15,046 bases of DNA, from the NCBI GenBank assembly GCA_031546985.1, contig JAVBJN010000082.1, forward strand, positions 1 to 15,046, in the 5' to 3' direction. Shown here piece after piece: positions 1 to 6,585 of this stretch; the first letter of the stretch is position 1; every line of letters starts with the position of its first letter. The notes beneath the pieces were generated by a model that saw only the letters and a program-made list of their open reading frames with translations, had not been told where the DNA came from and did no database searches. This stretch comes from JAVBJN01 sp031546985 (lineage in GTDB: Bacteria; Bacteroidota; Bacteroidia; Chitinophagales; Chitinophagaceae). The translations under genes and the position numbers were made by a program.

Positions 1-261
1 CCTTTCCGCCAGGTAGAATTCGACATTATTTATGGCGAAGGCATCAGTAAAGTAGGTGAGCTTATCGATATGGGTGTAGAACTGGCCATCATTGGCAAAA
101 GCGGTTCATGGTTCAGCTACGGCGATTCCAAACTGGGTCAGGGCCGCGATGCGGTAAAACAATTGCTGCTCGATAACCCCGGCCTGGCCGAGGAGATCGA
201 AGGCAAGATCCGCGCTAAGCTTGTAGCATCTAATGCACCAGTATTACCAGCAGAAGCATAA
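1..261 (+). CDS. recA: RecA recombinase, C-terminal part (5' end outside window)
   Basis: This open frame enters from the left edge and gives 86 residues before a TAA stop. RecA is the ATP-dependent strand-exchange protein of homologous recombination; it also triggers LexA-type self-cleavage in organisms with an SOS response. The visible part matches the end of the RecA core and the start of the C-terminal domain: GEGISKVGELIDMGVE, then GKSGSWFSY, GQGRDAV and DNPGLAEEIEGKIR, all in the family order. The ATP-binding core lies upstream of the window. The tail after KIR is short (AKLVASNAPVLPAEA) and lacks the long acidic tail of enterobacterial RecA. A strong terminator follows 33 bp after the stop, so recA is the last gene of its transcript. 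The identification is secure; only the missing N-terminus is unknown. Confidence 0.97.
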   Translation, partial: PFRQVEFDIIYGEGISKVGELIDMGVELAIIGKSGSWFSYGDSKLGQGRDAVKQLLLDNPGLAEEIEGKIRAKLVASNAPVLPAEA

Positions 262-293
262 GAATTTGAATTATAAGGGTTAGTAAGTGAGAG

Positions 294-327
294 AGCCTCT
301 GCAGATTGCAGGGGCTTTTCTTGTTTT
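294..327 (+). terminator. Intrinsic terminator of recA
   Basis: The arms AGCCTCTGCA (294-303) and TGCAGGGGCT (307-316) pair over 10 bp with one G-U pair and a 3-nt loop, followed directly by a T-rich run (TTTCTTGTTTT). Position just after the recA stop and the U-tract make this a textbook rho-independent terminator. Confidence 0.88.
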
Positions 328-356
328 CAGCCCTTTGCACTTGGACCCTTGGATCT

Positions 357-421
357 TTCGACCCTTCGACCCCTTCGACAAGCTCAGGGTCCGGTCTCAG
401 GGTCCGGGGCTCAGCCACCGG
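357..421. repeat. Intergenic repeat cluster with TTCGAC and CTCAGGGTCCGG units
   Basis: Three copies of TTCGAC lie at 357, 365 and 374. A 12-bp unit CTCAGGGTCCGG occurs at 383-394 and again at 396-407. The block ends in GGGCTCAGCCACCGG (407-421), which recurs exactly at 586-600. Parts of the block recur inverted at 12113-12157. The composition is richer in G and C than the flanks. I infer a dispersed non-coding intergenic repeat family; no coding function is visible. Confidence 0.7.
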
Positions 422-444
422 ATTTTTTTTGATAATGGATTGTC

Positions 445-481
445 ATGCTGCCCCGACGGAGGAGGAAGCAGCATCTTTTTT
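445..481 (+). terminator. Hairpin with T-tract in the recA-marR gap
   Basis: ATGCTGC (445-451) and GCAGCAT (468-474) form a 7-bp stem with a 16-nt loop, followed by CTTTTTTT. The shape is that of a rho-independent terminator on the plus strand, but recA already ends at 294-327. It may be a backup terminator or part of the repeat element that fills this gap. Confidence 0.4.
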
Positions 482-511
482 TGAAAATCAATTGGTAAGG
501 AGATCCAGCTT

Positions 512-600
512 CCCATTCGTTCCTCATGGGTGCAGGAAGACACTGGTGTGCTGGAAAACCTGCCAGCGCTTGTCCCGCCAATACTGGGCTCAGCCACCGG
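512..600. repeat. Further small palindromes and second repeat copy
   Basis: CCCAT (512-516) pairs with ATGGG (526-530), and GCTGG (550-554) pairs with CCAGC (563-567). Then TGTCCCGC and, seven bases later, GGGCTCAGCCACCGG (586-600) follow. The last 15 bases are identical to 407-421, and the TGTCCCGC-N7-GGGCTCAGCCAC order recurs inverted at 12113-12139. Apart from these repeats I see no gene between the recA terminator and the MarR gene. Confidence 0.55.
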
Positions 601-621
601 GGAAGCAAGAGTACAACCCGC

Positions 622-1152
622 TTAGGAATGACCGGCGGCGGAATCCTCGCTGGCCATTACCGGAGCACCGTTTTCTATGCTCCGCACTTTGGCGTCGAGA
701 ATGCGGTTAATGAGGTGATTAAACTGTTGTATCTCTGTTTCATCCAATTCATTCAGAATGGCAAACAGGTTGTCTTCTACCGTATCGATCTTACGCAGAA
801 TGTCCAGCGCCTTTTCTGTGATGTGAATATGGGTTTCCCGCTTGTCTACCTTATTGGTTACACGATCTACCAGTCCCGATTTTTTGAGGCGGGTAATAAG
901 GCGGCTTACATCGCTCATCTTGAACAACATACGCTCCTTAAGCAGGTTTATGGTGCAAGGATCGGGGTACCGCCCCCTCAGGATGCGCAGTATATTAAAC
1001 TGCTGGGGAGAGATTTCGTATTGTTTAAAGAAATCCTGCTGGTAGTTTTCCAGCCAGTTGCATAAATACACCATTCCCACATGGGCTTTCTGGTATGGCG
1101 ATTTAAAAGTGGGTTGCTTAATCAGTTTCTGCAGATTATCGTCCATTTTCAC
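622..1152 (-). CDS. MarR-family winged-helix transcriptional regulator
   Basis: A 176-residue protein with the MarR fold: an N-terminal dimerisation helix (about 18-45), a winged helix (about 50-113) with recognition helix near 78-92 (KMSDVSRLITRLKKSGLV), and a wing containing the family D-x-R signature at D103-K104-R105 (VDKRETHIHIT), then C-terminal dimer helices. Such proteins are usually dimeric repressors of their own gene and of stress, efflux or catabolic genes, released by small molecules or oxidation. Two cysteines are present (31 and 66) but no clear redox pair. The longest frame starts with GTG at 1152; an ATG two codons in (1146) is equally plausible, and neither has a convincing ribosome-binding site. 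It lies downstream of the SNF2 gene on the same strand, with a perfect palindrome in the 113-bp gap. The target and ligand are unknown. Confidence 0.9.
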   Translation of the reverse strand: MKMDDNLQKLIKQPTFKSPYQKAHVGMVYLCNWLENYQQDFFKQYEISPQQFNILRILRGRYPDPCTINLLKERMLFKMSDVSRLITRLKKSGLVDRVTNKVDKRETHIHITEKALDILRKIDTVEDNLFAILNELDETEIQQFNHLINRILDAKVRSIENGAPVMASEDSAAGHS

Positions 1153-1223
1153 AGGTTTACCGCGTTCTTAATGAGGCCCATAAGAAGCGTACTGCTAATT
1201 TACGTTGATATTCTGATATTTTA

Positions 1224-1264
1224 CACGTTACAACATGTTTTAATGAAAAACATGTTGTAACGTG
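1224..1264. promoter_or_regulatory. Perfect 18-bp inverted repeat, probable MarR operator
   Basis: CACGTTACAACATGTTTT (1224-1241) is repeated as its exact reverse complement at 1247-1264, with a 5-nt spacer. Each arm holds its own near-palindrome around AACATGTT (centres near 1235.5 and 1252.5, 17 bp apart), so the site can be read as two operator copies face to face. It starts one base after the SNF2 stop and lies about 70-110 bp upstream of the MarR start. No T-tract follows the hairpin on the minus strand, which argues against an ordinary terminator. Autoregulation by the MarR protein is inference. Confidence 0.6.
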
Positions 1265-1265
1265 A

Positions 1266-4200
1266 TTAACTGAATAAGTACATCACATCTTCGCGCGTCA
1301 GTTTTTTGATAAAGCCCTGATCGTCAGATATAATGTCTTTTACCAGCGATTTTTTCTTTTCCTGCAGCTCCAGTATTTTTTCCTCTACCGTGTCTTTACA
1401 GATCATGCGATAAGCCACAATATTTTTCGTTTGCCCAATACGGTGCGTACGGTCAATGGCTTGCTGCTCAATGGCAGGGTTCCACCACGGATCTACGATG
1501 TACACATAGTCGGCAGCGGTAAGGTTAAGACCCACGCCACCCGCTTTAAGGGAGATGAGGAATACCCGGCAGGTATCATTGCCCTGGAAGTTGCGGATGG
1601 CTTTTTCCCGCTCCGAAGTGCTGGTGCCACCATCAAAATATTCGAACGGAATGTTCAGGTTTTTGAGTCGTTCGCGAATCAGGCCCAACATACCCAGGAA
1701 CTGCGAGAAGATGAGCACCTTGTGATCGCCTACGTTTTCGGTAATCTCACGGGTCAGTTCATCCAGTTTTACGGAGTGGTTTTCGTATTCCGAATCCTCG
1801 TTCAGGATGGCTGGTGAGTCGCATATCTGCCGCAGTTTCATCAAACCTTGCAGGATGGTGAGCTGAGAACGGTCTACGCCCTGCTCGTCTATCAGGCCCA
1901 GGATGCGGCTGCGATAGGTATTACGGAATGCCTCGTAAATTTTACGCTGCTCCGGGTTCATTTCGCAGAACAGCACCGATTCTGTTTTTTCCGGCAGGTC
2001 GCGCGCTACCTGTTCTTTGGTACGGCGCAGCAGGAAAGGATAGATCAGTTTGCGCAGGTGGTGCTTGGTATCGTCTTCCTGGAACTTATCAATAGGGTTG
2101 GCAAATTCCTGTTTAAAGAAATCCATGCCACCCAGCATACCCGGGTTCAGGAAGTGCATTTGCGCGTAAATATCGTAGGTATTGTTCTGCATTGGCGTAC
2201 CACTCAGGCACAGGCGGTTTTTGCAATGCAGCAACTGCGCGGCTTTGGCCACTTTGGAAGTCGGGTTTTTAATGGCCTGCGACTCATCCAGTATCGCGTA
2301 GTCAAACTCCAGTTGCATCAGCATCTGGATATCGCTGCGCAGGGTACCGTAAGTGGTAATAATGATATGGTACGGATCAAAAGCACTGATCTTGGACGCG
2401 CGTTGCGTGCCATGGTGAATCATGTACTGAAGATCCGGTGTAAATTTCTTGATCTCGTTTTGCCAGTTATACACCAGCGAAGTAGGGCACACCACCAAAA
2501 TTTTACAATTGGGGTGCGACTGCTGGTAATACTGTACAAAAGCCAGTGTTTGAACGGTTTTACCCAAACCCATGTCATCGGCCAGTACGCCACCCCAGCG
2601 AATTTCGTTGAGGTAGGCCAGCCAGCGGAAACCGGCAGCCTGGTAAGGACGCAATATGGGCTGGAGCAACTCGGGCACCTCGTAATGGTTGGTGTCCTCG
2701 GGGTTCATGTTCAACAGGCGCTCTTTCTTTTCCATCAGCTCATTACGCAGCGATTCATCGTCGATGTAATCGTACAGCTCGTCAATAATGCTGAAGTTGT
2801 ATTTGCTCAGGCGCAGCTTGCCGCCTTTCTCTTCACTCATTTTAAAGAGCAGGCTGTAGCGTTGCAGCCACTCTTCGGGCAGCAGCCCCACACTGCCATC
2901 GCCCAGCTTTACATAGTTGTGCTTGGCCTTGAGGGCTTTCTTTACATCTTGTATAAGCACAGACTGGTCGCCAAACATGATTTCCACATTGGCATCAAAC
3001 CAGTCGATACCCGAGCTCAGTTGTAAGCGGGTTTCCGGTTTGTGCTGGCTCACCTTAAACTGGCGCAGGTTTTCATAACCCAGCATTTCTACATCCCACT
3101 CCTTCATAGATTCGAAGAAGGAGAAGAACCAGTTCTTTTTAAAGGCTTCTTTGGCTTTGAGCATAAAATAGCGCTCCTGCGTGCGTATCACGAAGTGGGC
3201 GCTCAGGGTTTTAAGCCTGTTTATCCAATCCATCTCCGCATCCTTATCGCGGTGTATAAGGGCTACTTTATCGTTCTGCTGCACAAACATCGACATCTCT
3301 TCGTTCCACTGCGCCTCGTGCTTGTTGTATACAAAGATGGGGGTAAGCATAAAGAACTCGCCCTGCTCCTGCATATACAGCCGCATTTTGGGTAAAATGC
3401 CCGATTCTTCTTTCAGCAGTTTGGGGTGGAAGTGGATATTGTAGAGCTTGCTCATGGGCAGCAGCTCGTTTTCGAGGGTCTCCTGCCAGTCTTTCTGTTC
3501 TATTTTCCAGGGTCCCTGGGTTAGCAGCCTGTCGGCCAGTGCGGCATCCTGTTGTTGTTTAAAAGCATAGGCTATATTGTCGTAAACAAACAGCAGCCCG
3601 CTTTCCAGGGTGTTTTTCTCCAACGGAATGCGCAGGGTACCCACTCTTAAAAACGCTTTTACTTCTATTTGCTTGGCAGAAGGAATTACATCCATCTCGA
3701 GCGCAGCCAGTTCGGAAGAGATCTTTACCGGTTTAAGGTTGCTGGTCTTAAACGCTTTACGGTCGGGCAGCAGAAAGGTTCGCTTTCGGTGGCCCAGCGA
3801 TTCCCAGAAGCGTACCAGCTTTGGGTGCAGGTATTCGCGGATAAGCTCCCGGCTTTCGTCGGTTATGGTAGTGCCGGGTTGGTACACCGCATCCATAAAC
3901 TCGCCAAACGGCGCGTTGCGCTTAATATATTTAGCAATCTCGGTTTCGTGAAACTTGCGGATAACGGGAATTAGTTCTCTTTCCTGGGTTTGGAAATTAT
4001 CGGCCACCACATATTTGCCCAGGTCTATCTTTTTAACCAGGTCTACAAACTTATCGCCATCCTCAGAGGCTTCGCCGCTAATGAGGTCGAGCGTAAAGAA
4101 AGGGTAGAGTTCCTGGTTCAGGTTTATCACCACACCGGCATGGTACAAGCCGTGCTTTTCGGTATCGGTATCGTCTTCGGCAGCGGTTTGTGCCTTGGCC

Positions 4201-5021
4201 ATAGCCACCGCGGTAGCATAAGGGCTGGCATTTACCTTTTTTACCGACTGGTCCAGCACCTTCATGGTGAGTTTGCCATCGGTAAGCTGAAATTCGAATT
4301 TACCTTTAAGGTCATCTGCCAGGCTGTAGCCATAGAGGCTCAGCAGCCTGTTTTTCTGAAGATCCCAGTTGCGGATGGTATCAAAGTATCCCGGGCCGCG
4401 GGTTTTCTGCAATTGCAGCATCAGCGCGGTTTTGTGCACGCACAGGGCATGGTCGGTTTCATTACAGTCGCAGGAAGTATCAAAACTCCGCTCCTCGTTT
4501 CTGCCAATGATAACCATGTGTTCCTTACCTTCTTCGGTTACCTCGGCTTCTACCTTTTCGTCTTTGGCGCTAAAGATCTTGATCTTTTTGGCGGTGATGA
4601 TGGCTTCGGCTTTGCGGAAAATGGCTTCGGAAGAATACAGTTTGATCTGGGTAGGATCTATCTGGCGCATGCGCACCACGGTATGTTTCTGGTTGTAGCT
4701 TATTTCGCCATGTTCCAGTCCCTGCGTGTTTAACAGATCATTTAACTGAAACAGCGCGGCAACTTCGTGGCGGCAGATTTCCCCCATATTGTAGGGGCAC
4801 TGGCAGCGCACGCTCATGCTGCGGGGGTCATTGTATTTGTTGATGAGTACCCGGTAAGTATTCTGGTATACATCGTTGCGTACTTTGAATTCAGCTTGCT
4901 TAATAAGAGTATCCGCCTGCATCAACTGCACGCCGCCGGTAAGGAAAATTCTTTTCCCCCGGCGAACAACTTCCTCCGTTCCGTAGTTATAAATATGTTT
5001 CAGCAGTGGTGGTAGCGACAT
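1266..5021 (-). CDS. SNF2/Rad54-family ATPase with two SWIM-like zinc motifs
   Basis: A 1251-residue DNA-stimulated ATPase of superfamily 2. The helicase core is at the C-terminus: a start motif around LRPYQAAGFRWL (790-801), motif I DDMGLGKT (815-822), motif II DESQ (912-915), motif III SGTPMQN (940-946), motif V LKAGGVGLNLTAADYV (1158-1173) and motif VI QQAIDRTHRIGQ (1186-1197). All catalytic residues look intact. The N-terminus has a SWIM zinc motif, C73-x-C75-x7-C83-x-H85, and a second similar set, C184-x-C186-x7-C194-x-H196. The roughly 570 residues between the zinc region and the core fit the bacterial SNF2-associated region, but no enzymatic motif is seen there. Bacterial members are thought to remodel protein-DNA or RNA polymerase complexes; the exact role here is unknown. 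ATG at 5021 is preceded by a good promoter. Long frames on the opposite strand are shadows of this gene. Confidence 0.95.
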   Translation of the reverse strand: MSLPPLLKHIYNYGTEEVVRRGKRIFLTGGVQLMQADTLIKQAEFKVRNDVYQNTYRVLINKYNDPRSMSVRCQCPYNMGEICRHEVAALFQLNDLLNTQGLEHGEISYNQKHTVVRMRQIDPTQIKLYSSEAIFRKAEAIITAKKIKIFSAKDEKVEAEVTEEGKEHMVIIGRNEERSFDTSCDCNETDHALCVHKTALMLQLQKTRGPGYFDTIRNWDLQKNRLLSLYGYSLADDLKGKFEFQLTDGKLTMKVLDQSVKKVNASPYATAVAMAKAQTAAEDDTDTEKHGLYHAGVVINLNQELYPFFTLDLISGEASEDGDKFVDLVKKIDLGKYVVADNFQTQERELIPVIRKFHETEIAKYIKRNAPFGEFMDAVYQPGTTITDESRELIREYLHPKLVRFWESLGHRKRTFLLPDRKAFKTSNLKPVKISSELAALEMDVIPSAKQIEVKAFLRVGTLRIPLEKNTLESGLLFVYDNIAYAFKQQQDAALADRLLTQGPWKIEQKDWQETLENELLPMSKLYNIHFHPKLLKEESGILPKMRLYMQEQGEFFMLTPIFVYNKHEAQWNEEMSMFVQQNDKVALIHRDKDAEMDWINRLKTLSAHFVIRTQERYFMLKAKEAFKKNWFFSFFESMKEWDVEMLGYENLRQFKVSQHKPETRLQLSSGIDWFDANVEIMFGDQSVLIQDVKKALKAKHNYVKLGDGSVGLLPEEWLQRYSLLFKMSEEKGGKLRLSKYNFSIIDELYDYIDDESLRNELMEKKERLLNMNPEDTNHYEVPELLQPILRPYQAAGFRWLAYLNEIRWGGVLADDMGLGKTVQTLAFVQYYQQSHPNCKILVVCPTSLVYNWQNEIKKFTPDLQYMIHHGTQRASKISAFDPYHIIITTYGTLRSDIQMLMQLEFDYAILDESQAIKNPTSKVAKAAQLLHCKNRLCLSGTPMQNNTYDIYAQMHFLNPGMLGGMDFFKQEFANPIDKFQEDDTKHHLRKLIYPFLLRRTKEQVARDLPEKTESVLFCEMNPEQRKIYEAFRNTYRSRILGLIDEQGVDRSQLTILQGLMKLRQICDSPAILNEDSEYENHSVKLDELTREITENVGDHKVLIFSQFLGMLGLIRERLKNLNIPFEYFDGGTSTSEREKAIRNFQGNDTCRVFLISLKAGGVGLNLTAADYVYIVDPWWNPAIEQQAIDRTHRIGQTKNIVAYRMICKDTVEEKILELQEKKKSLVKDIISDDQGFIKKLTREDVMYLFS

Positions 5022-5056
5022 GTTTGCGCTTGCCCCGGTTTGAAAAAGGCAATCTG

Positions 5057-5064
5057 CAAAATTA
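5057..5064 (-). promoter_or_regulatory. -7 box of the SNF2 gene promoter
   Basis: The minus strand reads TAATTTTG, a full match to the Bacteroidota -7 consensus TAnnTTTG. A poor TTT triplet lies 17 bp upstream in place of the -33 TTG. The expected transcript start leaves a leader of about 30 nt before the ATG at 5021. Confidence 0.5.
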
Positions 5065-5166
5065 AGTGAAAAAATCGGTGTAAACGAAATGCGCCTCAGG
5101 ACCCGGGGATTTTACGTAACTTGCACCCGCTGCTGAAAGGCTGAAACGTCCGCCAGTACGATGTTT

Positions 5167-5185
5167 TGTTAAATTTGAGTTAACA
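5167..5185 (+). promoter_or_regulatory. -7 box overlapped by an inverted repeat upstream of the DsbA-like gene
   Basis: TAAATTTG at 5170-5177 matches TAnnTTTG, but I find no good -33 TTG at the right distance. The same bases lie inside the inverted repeat TGTTAA-N7-TTAACA (5167-5185), which could be an operator hiding the -7 box. If this promoter is real the transcript would have only a few leader bases before the ATG at 5190. Confidence 0.35.
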
Positions 5186-5189
5186 TATT

Positions 5190-5843
5190 ATGGAAAAACC
5201 AGTTCTCATTTATTGTTACGATGCCTATTGCGGCTGGTGCTATGGATTTAGCGGTGCTATTAAAAAAGTAGCCAGCAACTATGCAGATAAACTTTCGTTT
5301 GAGGTATTGAGCGGGGGTATGATTGTAGGCGAAAACCCGCCCCATATTGGCGCTACCGCCGGTTATATAGTGCAAGCTTATAAGCAGGTAGAGGAATACA
5401 GCGGCGTTACTTTTGGCGACGATTACCTCTGGCACATTAAGAACCCCGATCAGAGCGACTGGTTTCCGAACTCAGAAGTGCCTGCCCGCGCACTTTGCGT
5501 GCTTAAAGAGCTGGTACCTGCTGCTACGGTTTTCCTGTCGTCCGATATTCAGAACGCCATGTTTCTCGAAGGCCGCGATCTTACCGATCCCGAAGCCTAT
5601 AACCTCATTTTAGAGAAATATGGTATAGATAAAGCGGTGTTTATGGAGAAATTCAACAGCGAAGAATACCGTGAAAAAGCCCAGTACGAGTTCCAGTTGT
5701 GTAAGCAACTACAGGTAACCGGGTTTCCCTGCGTGTTTATCCAGGCCAATGAAGGCAAGTTTTACATGATTGCCCGCGGTTATACGCCTTATGAAGACCT
5801 CGTAACCCGTATAGACGCGGTGCTGAAGGAAACACAAGGGTAA
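5190..5843 (+). CDS. DsbA/FrnE-like thiol-disulfide oxidoreductase, cytoplasmic
   Basis: A 217-residue thioredoxin-fold protein of the DsbA superfamily. The first strand (PVLIYCYDAYC) leads into the active site C14-G-W-C17, followed by an inserted helical domain (about 60-170) and the return to the thioredoxin fold at VTGFPCVFI, where P180 is the expected cis-proline beside the active site. There is no signal peptide or membrane segment, so it should act in the cytoplasm, unlike periplasmic DsbA. Cysteines 9, 103, 171 and 181 are additional. Related proteins act as disulfide isomerases or thiol reductases in redox stress; the substrate is unknown. It is divergent from the SNF2 gene and convergent with nfu. 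The double stop TAATAA is followed by a strong terminator. Confidence 0.88.
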   Translation: MEKPVLIYCYDAYCGWCYGFSGAIKKVASNYADKLSFEVLSGGMIVGENPPHIGATAGYIVQAYKQVEEYSGVTFGDDYLWHIKNPDQSDWFPNSEVPARALCVLKELVPAATVFLSSDIQNAMFLEGRDLTDPEAYNLILEKYGIDKAVFMEKFNSEEYREKAQYEFQLCKQLQVTGFPCVFIQANEGKFYMIARGYTPYEDLVTRIDAVLKETQG

Positions 5844-5864
5844 TAACCACCAGGTATAAAGCAT

Positions 5865-5898
5865 AAAAAATGGCCGGACGTATTGTCTGGCCATTTTT
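5865..5898. terminator. Bidirectional terminator between the DsbA-like gene and nfu
   Basis: TGGCCGGAC (5871-5879) pairs with GTCTGGCCA (5885-5893) with one G-U pair and a 5-nt loop. Six A residues precede and five T residues follow, so the U-tract is present in either direction. It sits between the ends of two convergent genes. Confidence 0.9.
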
Positions 5899-5920
5899 AT
5901 AATATGTTGAGCGAAAAGAA

Positions 5921-6511
5921 TTATTCTGCTTCGGCTACTACTTCTCTTACTTCGGGAATCATACGTTTCATCATGCCTTCGATACCGCTTTTAAGGGTAA
6001 TCATGCTGGAAGGGCATCCGCTGCAGGAACCTTGCAACATCAAGGTTACACGGCCAGCGTCGTAATCTTTGAACTGGATAGCACCGCCATCCATTTCTAC
6101 GGCAGGGCGCACGTAGTTGTCCAGCAGTTCTTTAATACGCACTACTACATCACTATCATCGGCGCTTACCGCGTTGCCATCAGGTTTTTGTTCTATCTCA
6201 TCTTCGTTGATGATCACTTTGCCTTCTTCCATATACTCTTTCAGAAACTGTTTGATGCTTGGAATAACATCCATCCAGTCGGTATCCGGAGTTTTGGTAA
6301 GGGTTACAAAGTTGCTCGCAATGAATACGCTACGGATAAAAGGAAATCCAAACAGTTCTTTGGCCAAAGGGGATGGTTTAGCCCAGGTTTCATCCGGAAA
6401 ATCGATGCTTTTGCCCGGATACAACAGCTTGTTGGCTACAAACTTCATGGTTTCCGGATTCGGCGTCATTTCGGTATATATACTCACAATAGGGTTGCCG
6501 GTCTTCATCAT
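5921..6511 (-). CDS. nfu: Nfu-type iron-sulfur cluster scaffold/carrier protein
   Basis: A 196-residue protein with the two domains of Nfu carriers. The Nfu N-terminal domain covers about 10-98 (IYTEMTPNPETMKFVANK, then FPFIRSVFIASNFVTLTK). An acidic linker follows (about 101-120), then the NifU-like domain (about 122-190) with VRPAVEMDGGAIQF and the cluster-binding C163-S-G-C166. In such proteins a [4Fe-4S] cluster is held between two subunits by this C-x-x-C pair and delivered to target enzymes in the cytoplasm. Two ATGs stand in tandem at the start (6511 and 6508). A promoter box lies 20-27 bp upstream. The gene follows the phenylacetate-CoA ligase by 74 bp but seems to have its own promoter. 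Confidence 0.93.
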   Translation of the reverse strand: MMKTGNPIVSIYTEMTPNPETMKFVANKLLYPGKSIDFPDETWAKPSPLAKELFGFPFIRSVFIASNFVTLTKTPDTDWMDVIPSIKQFLKEYMEEGKVIINEDEIEQKPDGNAVSADDSDVVVRIKELLDNYVRPAVEMDGGAIQFKDYDAGRVTLMLQGSCSGCPSSMITLKSGIEGMMKRMIPEVREVVAEAE

Positions 6512-6530
6512 TACTTTTTATGTTAGGCTG

Positions 6531-6538
6531 CAAAGTTA
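6531..6538 (-). promoter_or_regulatory. -7 box of nfu promoter
   Basis: The minus strand reads TAACTTTG, a full TAnnTTTG match followed by the typical GCA. A TTA triplet lies 20 bp upstream as a weak -33 element. The start point would leave a leader of about 13 nt. Confidence 0.6.
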
Positions 6539-6585
6539 CGTAATCTGGTATTATGTCGTAACAGCGCCCGGGTTAAGATATATTG

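Noticed and set aside
357..600. CRISPR array or integron-like array
   Set aside because: Repeats are short, unequal and irregularly spaced, and no cas or integrase gene is present.
526..1065. Frame of 179 codons on the plus strand over marR and the repeat region (also 306-710)
   Set aside because: Runs through palindromic repeats and antisense to a clear MarR gene; no recognisable protein.
1224..1264. Intrinsic terminator of the SNF2 gene
   Set aside because: The stem is long, but the bases after it on the minus strand (TAAAATATC) are not a T-tract.
1848..3026. Open frame of 392 codons on the plus strand inside the SNF2 gene (with others at 1431, 3042, 3610 and 3990)
   Set aside because: Lies opposite a clear 1251-residue ATPase; the translations show no domain, are rich in V, Q, H and L as expected from a shadow frame, and have no promoter.
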